DNA of 64,000 nt from Terrirhizobium terrae (GTDB lineage Bacteria > Pseudomonadota > Alphaproteobacteria > Rhizobiales > Rhizobiaceae), in assembly GCF_030323265.1 (NCBI RefSeq), contig NZ_CP104991.1, forward strand, positions 496,001 through 560,000. Reading direction: 5' to 3'. Under the pieces are notes generated by a model. It was not told the DNA's origin. It searched no databases and saw only the letters and a program-made list of their open reading frames with translations. The stretch's first letter is position 1. Every line of letters begins with the position of its first letter. A program made the translations under genes and the position numbers. Of the stretch, positions 20,226-30,095 are shown in pieces.

Positions 20226-21194
20226 ATGATCCATGCCATGAATTTACATGGAATCGATCTCAATCTCCTCGTCGCCTTTGATGCTCTCAACTCCGAGCGC
20301 AATGTAACACGCGCCGGAAGCCGTATCGGCCGGACCCAGCCGGCCATGAGCGCGGCCTTGTCGAGATTGCGTTTTCTGCTGCGTGACGAATTGTTCGTTC
20401 GCGGGCCGACTGGTCTTCAACCCACGCCGCGAGCGGTGGAACTTGCCGAACCCATCTCGCTTGCTCTGCGGGAAATTCAGCGGACATTGCAATTCACGCA
20501 GGGTTTTGATCCGGGCAAATCGACCATGTCTTTTTCCATCGCCGTTTCGGCCCATGCAGGTTCCGTCCTATTGCCGCGCCTGCTGTCGTTGCTTGAAGAC
20601 AAGGCTCCCGGCATCGATATCGAGGTGAGGGACTACGGCAGTCGCGACGATGCAATTGGCATGCTCGACAGCGGCGGCGTAGATCTGACGGTCGGAATCC
20701 CTCCAACACCTACGAGCCGGATCCTGACCGCACGTCTTTTTCAGGAGCGGTTCGTCTGTATCTTGCGGAAGGATCATCCGATACTGGACCGCCGGTTCGA
20801 TGCCGAGACATTCCTGTCTCTGACACATATCCTCGTCGCGCCCGACAATGAGGGCCTCGATGTTGCCGATGCCGCTCTGGCCTCGAAGAATTTCAAGAGG
20901 CGATCCGCTGTGACCATTCCCCATATGCATGCGGCGCCGGCATTGATAGCATCATCAGATATGGTTGCGACCGTGATAGAAAGCGTCGTGGCCCATTCAG
21001 GCTTTGCCGAACGCCTCGCTATGTTCGACTTCCCTCTGCCCCTGAACCCGATCCCGTTCGTGTTGTCCTGGCATCGTCGCAACGACGGACATCCGGCGCA
21101 GCAGTGGCTGAGAAATGGTATCATGGCCGCATTCCCCCATGTATGGCTTCCCTCGGAGAACATCTGCGCCGATCTTGCCCGACAATACTACTAG
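20226..21194 (+). CDS. LysR-family transcriptional regulator (NodD/NahR-like)
   Basis: Intact 322-residue LysR. The N-terminus MNLHGIDLNLLVAFDALNSERNVTRAG and the HTH IGRTQPAMSAALSRLR match the NodD/NahR/LinR branch, whose members commonly respond to aromatic or phenolic inducers. The effector domain starts near residue 95 (MSFSIAVSAHAGSVLLPRLL). The ATG at 20226 follows AAGGAAG. It lies 40 bases after the aldo-keto reductase on the same strand, so it may be co-transcribed with and regulate the two oxidoreductase genes. No clear inverted repeat of NodD-box type was identified nearby. Confidence 0.88.
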   Translation: MIHAMNLHGIDLNLLVAFDALNSERNVTRAGSRIGRTQPAMSAALSRLRFLLRDELFVRGPTGLQPTPRAVELAEPISLALREIQRTLQFTQGFDPGKSTMSFSIAVSAHAGSVLLPRLLSLLEDKAPGIDIEVRDYGSRDDAIGMLDSGGVDLTVGIPPTPTSRILTARLFQERFVCILRKDHPILDRRFDAETFLSLTHILVAPDNEGLDVADAALASKNFKRRSAVTIPHMHAAPALIASSDMVATVIESVVAHSGFAERLAMFDFPLPLNPIPFVLSWHRRNDGHPAQQWLRNGIMAAFPHVWLPSENICADLARQYY

Positions 21195-21449
21195 CGCTCT
21201 TGGACAACGATTGGCCGCGGAAACCGCTTTTGATTCAAGGCTGCCAGCTGGAAGCTACTTTGGACGAGCTTATAGTCAGCTTGATCCGCCCCTTTAAGCT
21301 TGCGCTGAAGCGAGGTGGCTTGTCGGAGCTTGCGGGGTAGATACGGCGACTGCGGATTGCCGTTCCGTCCGCCATCTCGTCCCACCGAAACGCCGGCCTT
21401 CCCGCACGGTGCGCTTCATAGAAAATGGTCGCCCTGTTCTTGTTATCCG

Positions 21450-23132
21450 TCAAGCCAGCCAGGCCGGCAGGCGTGGAGGGACACGGCCGGTGAGGGCTGC
21501 TTCGATGCAGTCGGCGAGGCTGCCGAAGCGGACGGTGCGGCCGGAGAGGCCGGGGCCGTAATGGGCGTATTTCCCGGAATTGGTGATGAGGGTGCGGGTC
21601 TTCGACGGGAAGACCGGTTCGGAGATCGAGCACCAGCACAGATCCGGGATGACCTGGATGCCGCTTTCCCTTAGCCGGATAAGAATGTCGCCGGCTTCCG
21701 CCATGACGTCGTGGCCGGCGGTGACGATGACGGCGACGTCCTCGTGCCGCTTGCGGCCTCCCAGCGCATCCGCCAGGGCGCTGCATTCTGAAAGCGAGGC
21801 GTGCGGACTGCCGATGGCGACGAGTTCGACCTCGTCCGGACCGTCGTTGAACATCCTCCAGGTGTCGATCATGTCGGCGGGGGTGATGGCTGTGTGATCG
21901 GCATTGGCGGCGGCTGCGTCTTTCGCTTCGGGCGTGATGCCCTCGATGTGCAGCATCGGGGCGGCGGAGGTGGTGCCGAAGGCGGCGCACAGCGCCTTCA
22001 GGTCGTCCTGCGTCGGTTGCGCGGCGGCGAGGCCGCGCAGGAGCGGAATGCGGTCGGGTGCGGCGCGGCCGGCAAGATAGCCGATGAGGGGCCAGAAGGC
22101 ATCGTCGACATTTTCCGGCAGGTCGACATCGATGATGCGGGCCGCCTTGCGGTGCTCGTCGAGATACACCCCGGAGAGCGGGGCGCGGCCGGTCAGCGCG
22201 ATGCAGAGGTCGAGGAAATCGGGATGCTTCGCCGTGCGGGCGCCCAGCACGGTGTTGGCGAAGATCACGGCGTTGGATCTCGGCCCAGGCGATGGCCTCG
22301 CCGATCTTCGGCGCGCTGTCGAGGAGATAGGGGAACAGGTAAAGGTCGCACGGCAGCCCATGCGCACATAGGCGTCGGCGAGGCGGGCGGCGGGATTGCC
22401 GAAATCCGCCGGCACGCCCTGGGCCTGCCAGTTTGCGCGATCGACGGAGATGGCGTTCATCGTGGTGGGAACGCGCACCTTCGCGCCCATCCCCGCCATC
22501 TTCTCGGCAAATGTCAGGTTGGCGGGGCTGGCATAGATGCAGCCGTCGATATGGCCCTGCACGACGTCGGCGAGCTTCAGCGCGCCCTGCTGCGCGGCCA
22601 TGGCCGTCGTGATGCGCATGGCGAGCTGCACGGCGATGCCGTCGCGGCCGTCGAGCATGGCGCGGTCGTCGTCGGTGAGGTCGAGCGCGGCGGTCGCGGG
22701 CGGCGTGACCGGGATCGTCAACACGTCCGTCTCGATGGCCGTCTCGCTAATTCGGGCAGTTTTTTCACGACAGAGTGCGGCGAAGGCGTCGCGCGAGACG
22801 CGCAGCACGGGCAGCGACGTCTCGAACATTTCTGCAGCGATCAGCGCGCCGAGCGTCAACACGTCCTCGGCCTCGCTGAAGATGAGGGCGGCGGGTGCGC
22901 GGCCCGTCAGCGCGAGGTCGAGCAGCACGCCGGAGCCGGTGCAGGAGCCGCGGCTCGACGGCATCATAAGCACGCCGCCGGTGATCGTGACGCCGTGGAG
23001 CGGGTGGTGCACGTCGATGACCTTGCCAGTCGCGGGATCGACGCCGCCCCAGAAGCTCAGCGCCTCGCCCGCGGCGATGACCTGCCCGGCGGCGATGCCG
23101 GGGAGAATGCTGCGGGCGAAGAGGTCGGCCAT
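21450..23132 (-). CDS. aconitase X (fused AcnX; cis-3-hydroxy-L-proline dehydratase type), internally frame-scrambled
   Basis: The start at 23132 ([12 protein letters not shown]) follows AGGAG; the frame stays open to 23417 but that extension is not family-like. The first 140 residues or so form the small swivelling AcnX domain ([18 protein letters not shown]). The large domain follows ([19 protein letters not shown]). A -1 near 22330-22333 and a +1 near 22276-22281 compensate each other, so about 17 codons are misread; the normal reading there is [20 protein letters not shown]. Bacterial AcnX proteins dehydrate cis-3-hydroxy-L-proline to a pyrroline carboxylate. No proline racemase or imine reductase gene is nearby. 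As written the product may be inactive. Confidence 0.8.
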   Translation of the reverse strand: MADLFARSILPGIAAGQVIAAGEALSFWGGVDPATGKVIDVHHPLHGVTITGGVLMMPSSRGSCTGSGVLLDLALTGRAPAALIFSEAEDVLTLGALIAAEMFETSLPVLRVSRDAFAALCREKTARISETAIETDVLTIPVTPPATAALDLTDDDRAMLDGRDGIAVQLAMRITTAMAAQQGALKLADVVQGHIDGCIYASPANLTFAEKMAGMGAKVRVPTTMNAISVDRANWQAQGVPADFGNPAARLADAYVRMGCRATFTCSPISSTARRRSARPSPGPRSNAVIFANTVLGARTAKHPDFLDLCIALTGRAPLSGVYLDEHRKAARIIDVDLPENVDDAFWPLIGYLAGRAAPDRIPLLRGLAAAQPTQDDLKALCAAFGTTSAAPMLHIEGITPEAKDAAAANADHTAITPADMIDTWRMFNDGPDEVELVAIGSPHASLSECSALADALGGRKRHEDVAVIVTAGHDVMAEAGDILIRLRESGIQVIPDLCWCSISEPVFPSKTRTLITNSGKYAHYGPGLSGRTVRFGSLADCIEAALTGRVPPRLPAWLA

Positions 23133-23555
23133 CGGCGGCTCCTGTGCGGCTGGAGGCGTTGCGTCGAGAAGGATGTGTCGTCCGTCGCCGGGCGATCTGT
23201 CAACAGGGCTGCGGCGAGGCGTGGGCATAGAGCCCAACAATCGGCGATCGAATGTCGGCCGGGCGTTAGCGCGCCGTCGGTGCAAGCGCTGCACCGAAAA
23301 TGCAAATGGTCTATGAAATACGAGAATATTTGGGAGCAGGTGGAAACAATGCCGGGCATTCGGTATGGAATCCCCAGCTCGGTCCAAGCTTTGCGCTTGA
23401 TTAGCGCTCGCGGACAAGGGGTATCCAGAGCTTGACCGCAGGGTTTGTTTTTAGCGCATTATCCGACGCAGAAGTGACTGCGCTTCGCTGAAAATGCTTT
23501 TGCGGCATCCATAGCGCGGTAAAGTAGCACCGGCTGCCGAAAGAGAGGCTCGATA
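23133..23555. other. upstream region of aconitase X
   Basis: About 420 bases between the aconitase X start and the end of the L,D-transpeptidase gene, both on the minus strand. It presumably holds the aconitase X promoter. No gene, strong dyad or terminator was recognised. Confidence 0.4.
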
Positions 23556-24274
23556 TCACACGGTCATCGGCCCCTGATGCACGACGATCGGCGCGTGGAA
23601 GGGAACGCGCTCATAGAGGTCCACGATATCGTGGTTCAGGAGGCGCACGCAGCCCGATGACACGGCCTTGCCGATGGATTGCCACTCGGGATTGCCGTGG
23701 AGTCGATAAAGCGTATCCTGCCTGTTCTGGAAAATGTAAAGAGCGCGAGCGCCGAGGGGGTTGAGTAGACCGGGATCCATTCCTCCGTTGGCAACAGAGT
23801 ACTTTTCCAGTTCGGGTTGCCGCGCGATCATCTCGCTCGGCGGCTTCCATCGCGGCCAATGCTGGCGCCAGTGGATATATCCCTCGCCCTCCCAGGAAAA
23901 TCCGTCTCGCCCGATACCAACCCCGTATCGTAACGCACTTCCGTCGTTTTCCACCAGATAGAGAAATCGCTTTGGCGTGTCGACGACAACAGTCCCCGGC
24001 GCCTCGCCGGTAGGATTGGGAACACGCTGCCTGAGATATTCTGGGTTCATTCGTTCAATAGGAACTGCGGGAACGAAATGTCCGCCATCTTCAAACGCCG
24101 CATAACGGGAAGCGAGTTCCACGTCGATCGGTGAAGGCATTGGATCGGCAACTGGCTGGGGGTGTTCAAAGCCGATCTTTCTTGCACTGTTGTACATCCA
24201 CCGAGTATGGCCGGCGCCGCCAGAGAGCCGAGTACGAAGTTACGGCGAGACATGAGACTGCTTGTGTTCTGCAT
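23556..24274 (-). pseudogene. L,D-transpeptidase lipoprotein (YkuD domain) with -1 frameshift
   Basis: The N-terminus, from an ATG at 24272-24274 or the better MSRRNF start at 24251-24253, has a twin-arginine-like start and lipobox (SRRNFVLGSLAAPAILGGC). The frame slips just after it; one added base near 24184-24188 restores TTVARKIGFEHPQP and the YkuD domain. That domain contains VVVDTPKRFLYLVEN and the catalytic motif HGNPEW...SSGCVRLLNHD, with the active Cys in SSGCVR. These enzymes make 3-3 cross-links in peptidoglycan or attach proteins to it, in the periplasm. The gene stands alone between aconitase X and a LysR gene. The small frame slip could be a sequence error. Confidence 0.85.
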
Positions 24275-24400
24275 TCTGGAAAGTGACCTTGGGGTTGCGC
24301 CTGCAAACATTGCTTGAATCGCACAGTATTCTCCCTTCGACCGAATATTCCATATCTGCATGAGTGATAGCCCTCATAACCGTTGGCTATGCTCTAATGG

Positions 24401-25318
24401 CTAGCGCTGCTCCGAGGAGATCCCGTCAATCTTTCTGAGCCGCGGCATGACGAAGTCCGTAAATGCCCGAACGACCGGTCGCATGAACTTCGTGGACGGA
24501 TAAGCAAGGAAAGCTTCGGTAGGTCGGAGCCAATATTCGGGCAGCACCCTTACAAGTTCGCCGCTGGCCAACAAATCCGATACGAGGTTCTTTTGCACCA
24601 GTCCGACGCCCCGACCACGCAAGAGTGCTGCAATCATCACGTGTGCATTGTTCGTTGTGAGTATCGGCCTCACTACAACATCCTCAGCGCACCCGCCTGG
24701 TCCCAACAAGGAAATGGTGCTGCGCTGAGCGAGCATCTTAGGGGTACCGATTACATCAAGCTCAGAAAGCCGTTGTGTGTCTTCGATCTCCCCCACCTGT
24801 TTAACGTAACGAGGGGACGCGACGAGAAATCGCTCCACCCATCCTATGCGGCGTGCGATGACCTCCTGATCCTCGATTTTCCCGTAGTGAAGCGACAAAT
24901 CGAAGTTATCATAGACCAAGTCGATTGTGCGCTCGTCGAGAGCAAGTTCGACGGAAATCCCGCAATGCTCATCCTGAAATTCGCCGACAATCCGTTCGAG
25001 ATGGCCAACACCAATGCAAGATGGAGCGTGAATTCTCAGATTTCCTTCAATCTCACCTGTGTTGATGCGAACGCCCTCCAGTGCAGCGTCGATCGATGCA
25101 ATCGGCATGCGGCTGGCCTCGTATAATTCCAGCCCATGCGCCGTCGGGCGAACGATTTTCGACGATCGCTCCAGAAGCCTGGCTTGAACGTGCCGTTCGA
25201 GGTTCGAAATATGCTTCGTTACAGCCGGCTGCGTTACCCCGAGGTCCCGTGCCGCCGCCGTAATCGAACCTTTCTCGACGGTGCGTATGAAAGCTTTCAA
25301 AGCGACGTTGATATCCAT
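24401..25318 (-). CDS. LysR-family transcriptional regulator
   Basis: Intact LysR of 305 residues from the ATG at 25316-25318 (MDINVALKAFIRTVEKGSI); the frame is open to 25423 but the extra residues are not LysR-like. The HTH is ITAAARDLGVTQPAVTKHISNLE. The effector domain starts near residue 92 (GNLRIHAPSCIGVGHLERIV) and matches the CrgA-like group. It is flanked by the L,D-transpeptidase and a MerR gene on the same strand, with no divergent partner, so the target is not indicated. Confidence 0.88.
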   Translation of the reverse strand: MDINVALKAFIRTVEKGSITAAARDLGVTQPAVTKHISNLERHVQARLLERSSKIVRPTAHGLELYEASRMPIASIDAALEGVRINTGEIEGNLRIHAPSCIGVGHLERIVGEFQDEHCGISVELALDERTIDLVYDNFDLSLHYGKIEDQEVIARRIGWVERFLVASPRYVKQVGEIEDTQRLSELDVIGTPKMLAQRSTISLLGPGGCAEDVVVRPILTTNNAHVMIAALLRGRGVGLVQKNLVSDLLASGELVRVLPEYWLRPTEAFLAYPSTKFMRPVVRAFTDFVMPRLRKIDGISSEQR

Positions 25319-25423
25319 GATATTGCTCGCAGTTATAGCTGGCTCCAGCCATAACCAAGAGTTTGAATGTGGCGTGATGATGTTTGGGAACGGCAGACCG
25401 CCAAATTTTAGTTCGCCTGCCAC

Positions 25424-26203
25424 CTACAATCGTGGACGGGCGCAAAGTGGCGATCCCCGGCCGGATACCAGTCGGCTTCTGATTTCGGTCAGTAATCTTT
25501 TCTGCTGATTGTTCGTATTCTCGAGGGCATGAAGCCAGAGCAGCCCTGCTGCTTGGTCTTTCCCGCTACCGCTTAAAGCATTGTCGAAGTCTCTCATCCA
25601 TGACCCGAGATGTGCGATGTAATCATCGGCAAGTGCTGAAATCTCGGCGTCGCCACTACGAGGCCCCAATGCATCGAAACGATTCCCCAGCTCGCTTGCG
25701 GCAGCACCGTGCTCGCCATCTGCCAGTTGGTCGTAGAGCCGAGCCAGTTCTGCGCGCTGCTCTTTATCCAGAAGGTTTGACAGGAGTACAGATTGCTCTC
25801 GACCCGCTCGTACGGCTGTAGGCTCTCGTCCCGCCTCCAGCGCCATCAGCGATGTTGCGAATTCCGGTGCCATGTCGGGCGGTCCTTTGCCGTCGCGCAG
25901 GGCAGCCACTGTCCGGCGTCGACGCTCGAGAAGTTCGATCTGCCGCGTCAGCCCGTCATGAAGAGCATCTAAACTGTCCCCGGTCATCCAGGCATGATTG
26001 TCGAGAAGCGCTGGGATTTGCGAGAGGGAAACACCGAGCTCCGTCAATTGACCGATACGCAGCAGTCTGATCAGTTGCGGCAGGCCGTAAACGCGATACC
26101 CATTGTCTTGCCTCGGCGGCTCCGGCAAAAGTCCGATCTGGTGGTAGTGCCGCAGCGTGCGGATGCTCACGCCCGCCAGTGCTGCAATCTCCTTGCTGCG
26201 CAT
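25424..26203 (-). CDS. MerR-family transcriptional regulator
   Basis: Intact 259-residue protein. The first 70 residues form a MerR winged helix (MRSKEIAALAGVSIRTLRHYHQIGLLPEP) followed by the dimerisation helix. The C-terminal 180 residues are all-helical with no recognisable metal-binding Cys cluster, so a small-molecule ligand is more likely than a metal. A GAGGAGGG site precedes the ATG. It lies nine bases after the S9 peptidase gene on the same strand and is very probably co-transcribed with it. A candidate MerR box in front of that operon is listed at 28192-28216. Confidence 0.88.
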   Translation of the reverse strand: MRSKEIAALAGVSIRTLRHYHQIGLLPEPPRQDNGYRVYGLPQLIRLLRIGQLTELGVSLSQIPALLDNHAWMTGDSLDALHDGLTRQIELLERRRRTVAALRDGKGPPDMAPEFATSLMALEAGREPTAVRAGREQSVLLSNLLDKEQRAELARLYDQLADGEHGAAASELGNRFDALGPRSGDAEISALADDYIAHLGSWMRDFDNALSGSGKDQAAGLLWLHALENTNNQQKRLLTEIRSRLVSGRGSPLCARPRL

Positions 26204-26212
26204 GAGCCCTCC

Positions 26213-28115
26213 TCAGTGCTCGCCCCTTAAATGCCGTGCCAGAAAGCGCTCGATCCTCTGATAAAGCTCGATATTGCTATCCTCGTTGATGAACCAGTGC
26301 CCTTCGCGCTCGTTGAGGAGATAGTTAACCTCCACACCATTGGCGCGCACTGTTTCCACCACCAGATCCGCCTGTGCCTGTGCGACACGTACGTCATTAG
26401 CGCCATGGATCACCAAAAGAGGTTTAGAGATGCAATCAAGCCGGCTGACCGGCGAGCGCGCAAGCATGTCCCGGTTCTGCATCTCGATGTCCGGATCGCC
26501 CATGTAAGCAAGGTAGGTATTGATCAGGGCGGGCCGAACGAACGGGACGGCGCCATCCACAAGCACGCGGAGATCGGACATGCCGGAATAGTCGATGGCG
26601 GCAGCGAAGCGCTCCGGCGTGAAGCTGGCGCCCACCAGTGCGGCATAACCGCCATAGGAGCAACCATAGATCGCCACCCGCGCCGGGTCGGCAATACCCT
26701 GCCCGATTAGCCAGTCGAGCCCGTCGATCAGGTCGTCATGCATACGCCCAGAGAACTCTCCGATCGCGGCCTGCATAAAAGCCTTGCCGTAGCCGGTCGA
26801 GCCGCGAAAATTCACCTGCAGCACGGCATAGCCACGGTTGGCGAGGAACTGCACTTCCGCATCATAAACGCAGGCGTCGCGATACCACGGCCCGCCATGC
26901 ACCAGAAGCACGGTCGGCAAAGCGCGGGGCTCATCCTCGGCATCGTACCCAACGGGCAGCGTGACATGGCAAGGCAACGTCAATCCGTCACGCGACGTCA
27001 CATCGACCGGGTGCACGCTCGCCAGCCGCTCAGCCGAGATTTCGGCAAATCGCTCACCTAGCACCTGTGCATCGCCGCTCACATGATCGTAAAGCCACGT
27101 CGTGCCGGGATGGCGGTCATCCCAGAATTCGACCACCCATTTTTCGCCACCGGCATCGCAGGAAATGTGACCTATTTCCACGTCTGATAGCCGCTGCAAG
27201 CTATCGAGCACGGCGGCAAAATGCGGGCTCAGCGACCGAATCTTCTGTTGTATGCCAAGGTAGCGTAGTCCTAGCAACTCACCCGTCACAGGATTGGAGA
27301 TCAGGCTGGAGGAAGCGCGTATCGGCCTCTGGCCGCGGCGTATCGAGGCTGCAATCGGGTAGGCTGTCGATCACTCTTTGTCTGCCCGTCGCAAGGTCGA
27401 TGGCAGCAAGATAGGTGTGGTCGCTGCCCGTATTGCAGCCGACGAAGATGCTCTTTCCATCCACCGCAACCATCAGCGGCATCGGCCCGATCGGCTGGTC
27501 GCGCCCCTTCAGCTTGGCCAAAGTGGTGAAAGTTCCGTTTTCGTAGCGAGCCAGTTCGTGGTCACCAGCGTCGTCGATGATAAAAGCATGTATCGGACCG
27601 TTCGGTGTAACGATCCAGCGGACGAAGCGATCGGGGCTTTCTGCAGCGATCCTCGTTTCACCATTTTCGATATCGACCTCGTACAAATCAATCAGGCCCG
27701 GACTTCTGAGGTTCATCTGCACGAAAGCCTTGCCCGGAAGCGCGGCGGAAAAGTCCAGACCCATCACCCGCACGCCGGCAAAGGGCGTCAAGTCGACAGT
27801 TAGCGCCATCCCGCAAACCGTTTCTGCCCCGTCCACCTCTACGCGATGAAGGTGCCAGTTCTCGTCGCCCCTGCTGTCCTGCACGAAGAGAATGTAGCGA
27901 GCATCGCGCGTCCAACTAAAGCCGTCGATATTGCGCGTGTCATCGCCCGTCAGTCGCCGCGCCGCGCCCTGTCCGGTTGGCTGCACCCAGATGTTCAACC
28001 TTCCCCGCCAGGGCGCAAGATAAGCCACGAGCCGGCCATCGGGAGAAATCTGAGCCCGCGAAAATTCCGGCGTGCTGAACAGCGTTTCAATCGGGATGAG
28101 ATCAGGAGCAGTCAT
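26213..28115 (-). pseudogene. prolyl-oligopeptidase-family (S9) serine peptidase with frameshift
   Basis: Restored length is about 634 residues. The N-terminal part is a beta-propeller-like domain with repeated blade motifs (ISPDGRLVAYLAPWRG, WTRDARYILFVQD). The C-terminal catalytic alpha/beta-hydrolase domain has the nucleophile motif GCSYGGYAAL, Asp in HGANDVRV and His in NEREGHWF. A +1 (or -2) slip at 27315-27322 separates the two. Restoring frame gives ASSSLISNPVTGELLG at the join. Such enzymes cleave short peptides or acyl-peptides. There is no signal peptide, so it is cytosolic. It forms an operon with the MerR regulator gene that follows nine bases later. Confidence 0.88.
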
Positions 28116-28191
28116 GTCGAACCTCGCATCGTCGGCGGACCGCGATGCCTAACGAGCCGCCCACACTAAGACAATATCGACACACTGCCTA

Positions 28192-28216
28192 AACTATGAC
28201 GTGACGTCGGAGTCAA
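28192..28216 (-). promoter_or_regulatory. candidate MerR-type operator/promoter of the S9-merR operon
   Basis: On the minus strand a TTGACT (28216-28211) is followed by CCGACGTCACGTCAT. The ACGTCACGT core resembles boxes bound by TipA-like MerR proteins, which sit in unusually long promoter spacers. It lies about 75 bases before the S9 start. The -10 element is not convincing. Confidence 0.35.
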
Positions 28217-28343
28217 CGGTGAGGGCGAGCTTGATCCGGCAATCACGTAATTTCTGCGTAACTGTGAAATCCCATAAGCGTCCGGCGGGAACGCGCTTCG
28301 CTCTCGCAATCGAATGAATTTACCGAGAAAGAAGGTACATCAA

Positions 28344-28649
28344 ATGAGCAAAGCCTCCCTGGATCATGTTTTCATGCGACGCTTGTCTGTCGGGACAGTG
28401 TTCGCAGGCCTCCTTATCCTGACCGGCTGCCAGACACCGGAACAGGAACGCTACGCCGACCTCGACACCTGCTCTGGAATGGGCGCACAATACGGATCAT
28501 CATCTCATACCGGGTGCATGTTACAGCAGCAGCAGCGTCGTGACGACGCGCAATTGCGGACCCTCGAGGCAGCCAGGCTAAGCCAGATCATGGCAGAAGA
28601 TGCCCGTCGGCAGCATGAGCGCATGAAAAGAGAGAGACGGCGGGACTAG
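28344..28649 (+). CDS. small lipoprotein
   Basis: 101 residues from the ATG at 28344, chosen for the AAGAAGG site in front; an upstream in-frame ATG at 28314 has none. The N-terminus is a lipoprotein signal (RRLSVGTVFAGLLILTGC) with a lipobox Cys near residue 29, so the mature protein is anchored to a membrane facing the periplasm. The mature part has two more Cys (DTCSGMGAQYG, HTGCMLQQQQ) that could pair, then a charged helix rich in Gln and Arg. It is conserved in style with small rhizobial lipoproteins of unknown function. It is divergent from the S9/MerR operon. Confidence 0.7.
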   Translation: MSKASLDHVFMRRLSVGTVFAGLLILTGCQTPEQERYADLDTCSGMGAQYGSSSHTGCMLQQQQRRDDAQLRTLEAARLSQIMAEDARRQHERMKRERRRD

Positions 28650-28820
28650 TTTCGAGTTCGGTGGGAGGCTGAGCTGATCGAAACCGATCTACGGGAATGG
28701 CTGCCGGCTGATGAATGCCGGTCTGGGGACGTTCTCCCTCGAGCCTCTCACCAATGATGCGCCCCCTCTACGGCAACCGCATCCCCCAGAATCGGGAACC
28801 AACTGCTCATATTAACTCTC

Positions 28821-29416
28821 TTGCGGATGGAAGTACGCCTCATCCAACGCCACAGAACTGAGTTTATTGTTGTGAATGCAGCTTTTTTTGGCCTGTTTGC
28901 AACGACGATGACGGTGACGTTGCTGAACCCGGAAATCCAGCCAGCCGTTTTGGATGCGATATCGGGGATAGTGCGCACCGACCTTGCCATGCAGGTCTAT
29001 CTCAGCGGAAACGTCGTCTATGCAGCATCAGCAGCCTTGGCGGTCAATCTCGGGATTGCAGTGACGCTCATTACGATCCCATCATTCGTTGTACCATTTT
29101 TCGGCGTCGTGTTCGCGATGGTGTTTGCGGCGGCTTATGGTGTCACGCTGGCTCCGATTGGTCCTCATTCGGCTGCGATGATCCCACACTCCATCCAGTC
29201 CTGATAGAGATCCAGGCCTATATTGTCGCGGCCTTCGGCGCCTATTTGACCGGTCGAACCATCTTTTTACCTGTGGCGGGAGAAAAGCGGTCTGTCGGAC
29301 AAAGATACGGGGCGGCAGCTGTGCACATTCTCACGCTTCACATCGTCCCGCTCCTTTTCTTCGGCGCGGTCTACGAAGCCTTTGAAATCATCTATCTCGT
29401 AAGGTACTTCATTTAG
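28821..29416 (+). pseudogene. SpoIIM-like integral membrane protein with -1 frameshift
   Basis: The first frame (start TTG 28821 or ATG 28827) gives RLIQRHRTEFIVVNAAFFGL with three hydrophobic stretches and ends at 29204. One extra C at 29195-29196 restores PHSIPVLIEIQAYIVAAFG followed by GAYLTGRTIFLP and two more hydrophobic helices, to a stop at 29414-29416. The PHxxPxLxEIQA motif between helices, and the overall layout of four to five helices, resemble SpoIIM/DUF95 membrane proteins. Restored length is about 198 residues. No function is established for bacterial members outside sporulation. It ends four bases before a response regulator, so the three genes form an operon. Confidence 0.6.
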
Positions 29417-29420
29417 CGTC

Positions 29421-30095
29421 ATGAAAATCTTGCTGGTCGAAGACGATCCCGAAATGGCCGATGCGCTTCGGACGGCGCTGTCGAGGCACGACTTCGTACT
29501 GGCGGCGGTGGCGGATATCGCCATGGCGCGAGAAGCGATCGCCATCGAACGATACGATGTTGTTCTCATCGACCGCCAGCTTCCGGACGGCGACGGCAGC
29601 ACTTTGCTCGCTGAGATCCGGCAAACAGACAATCCACCGCGCTCGATAATCATCTCCGCCATGGGATCCACGAAAGACAGGATCGCCGGCCTTAACGGAG
29701 GCGCGGACGACTATCTGCCAAAACCGTTCGAGGTCGATGAACTGATCGCCCGACTTAACGCAGTGGCACGCCGAACGCCTGAAGCCAAGGCAGACATCAT
29801 CACGATCGGCAATATCCGCTATGATCGAGTGACACGAGACCTGTATGTCAACGGCATCCGGCAAGAGCTCGCTAGACGAGAGCTTTTGATCATCGAGTCA
29901 CTTCTCAAGAATCTCGGACGAACGGTCCTGCGGTCTTCCCTGGAGGAAAGCGTGTACTCCTTCGACGACGAGATTCAGTCAAATTCTCTGGAAGCCAACA
30001 TGTCGCGCCTGCGGCGCAAACTGGCAGATGCTGGTGCGGATATCGTCATCCGTAACATTCGCGGCGTCGGATATTTCCTCCATGAGCAAAAATAG
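29421..30095 (+). CDS. OmpR/PhoB-family response regulator
   Basis: Intact 224-residue regulator. The receiver domain (residues 1-115) has the acidic pair EDD at 7-9, phosphoacceptor Asp51 in VVLIDRQLPDG and the conserved Lys101 in LPKPFEV. The C-terminal winged helix covers about 125-222 (LARRELLIIESLL, VYSFDDEIQSN, RNIRGVGYFL). It binds DNA when phosphorylated by its kinase. It starts four bases after the SpoIIM-like gene and overlaps the kinase start by 14 bases, indicating translational coupling. A degraded paralogue of its DNA-binding domain is found at 49634-49875. Confidence 0.92.
   Translation: MKILLVEDDPEMADALRTALSRHDFVLAAVADIAMAREAIAIERYDVVLIDRQLPDGDGSTLLAEIRQTDNPPRSIIISAMGSTKDRIAGLNGGADDYLPKPFEVDELIARLNAVARRTPEAKADIITIGNIRYDRVTRDLYVNGIRQELARRELLIIESLLKNLGRTVLRSSLEESVYSFDDEIQSNSLEANMSRLRRKLADAGADIVIRNIRGVGYFLHEQK

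Noticed and set aside
21235..21990. Minus-strand frame at the end of aconitase X with Arg/His-rich sequence
   Set aside because: It is a second frame of aconitase X; its composition (runs of R and H) is that of a shadow frame, not an insertion-sequence protein.
21801..23435. 544-codon plus-strand frame opposite aconitase X
   Set aside because: It is rich in Gly, Arg and Ala repeats without domain structure, and mirrors the GC-rich aconitase X gene.
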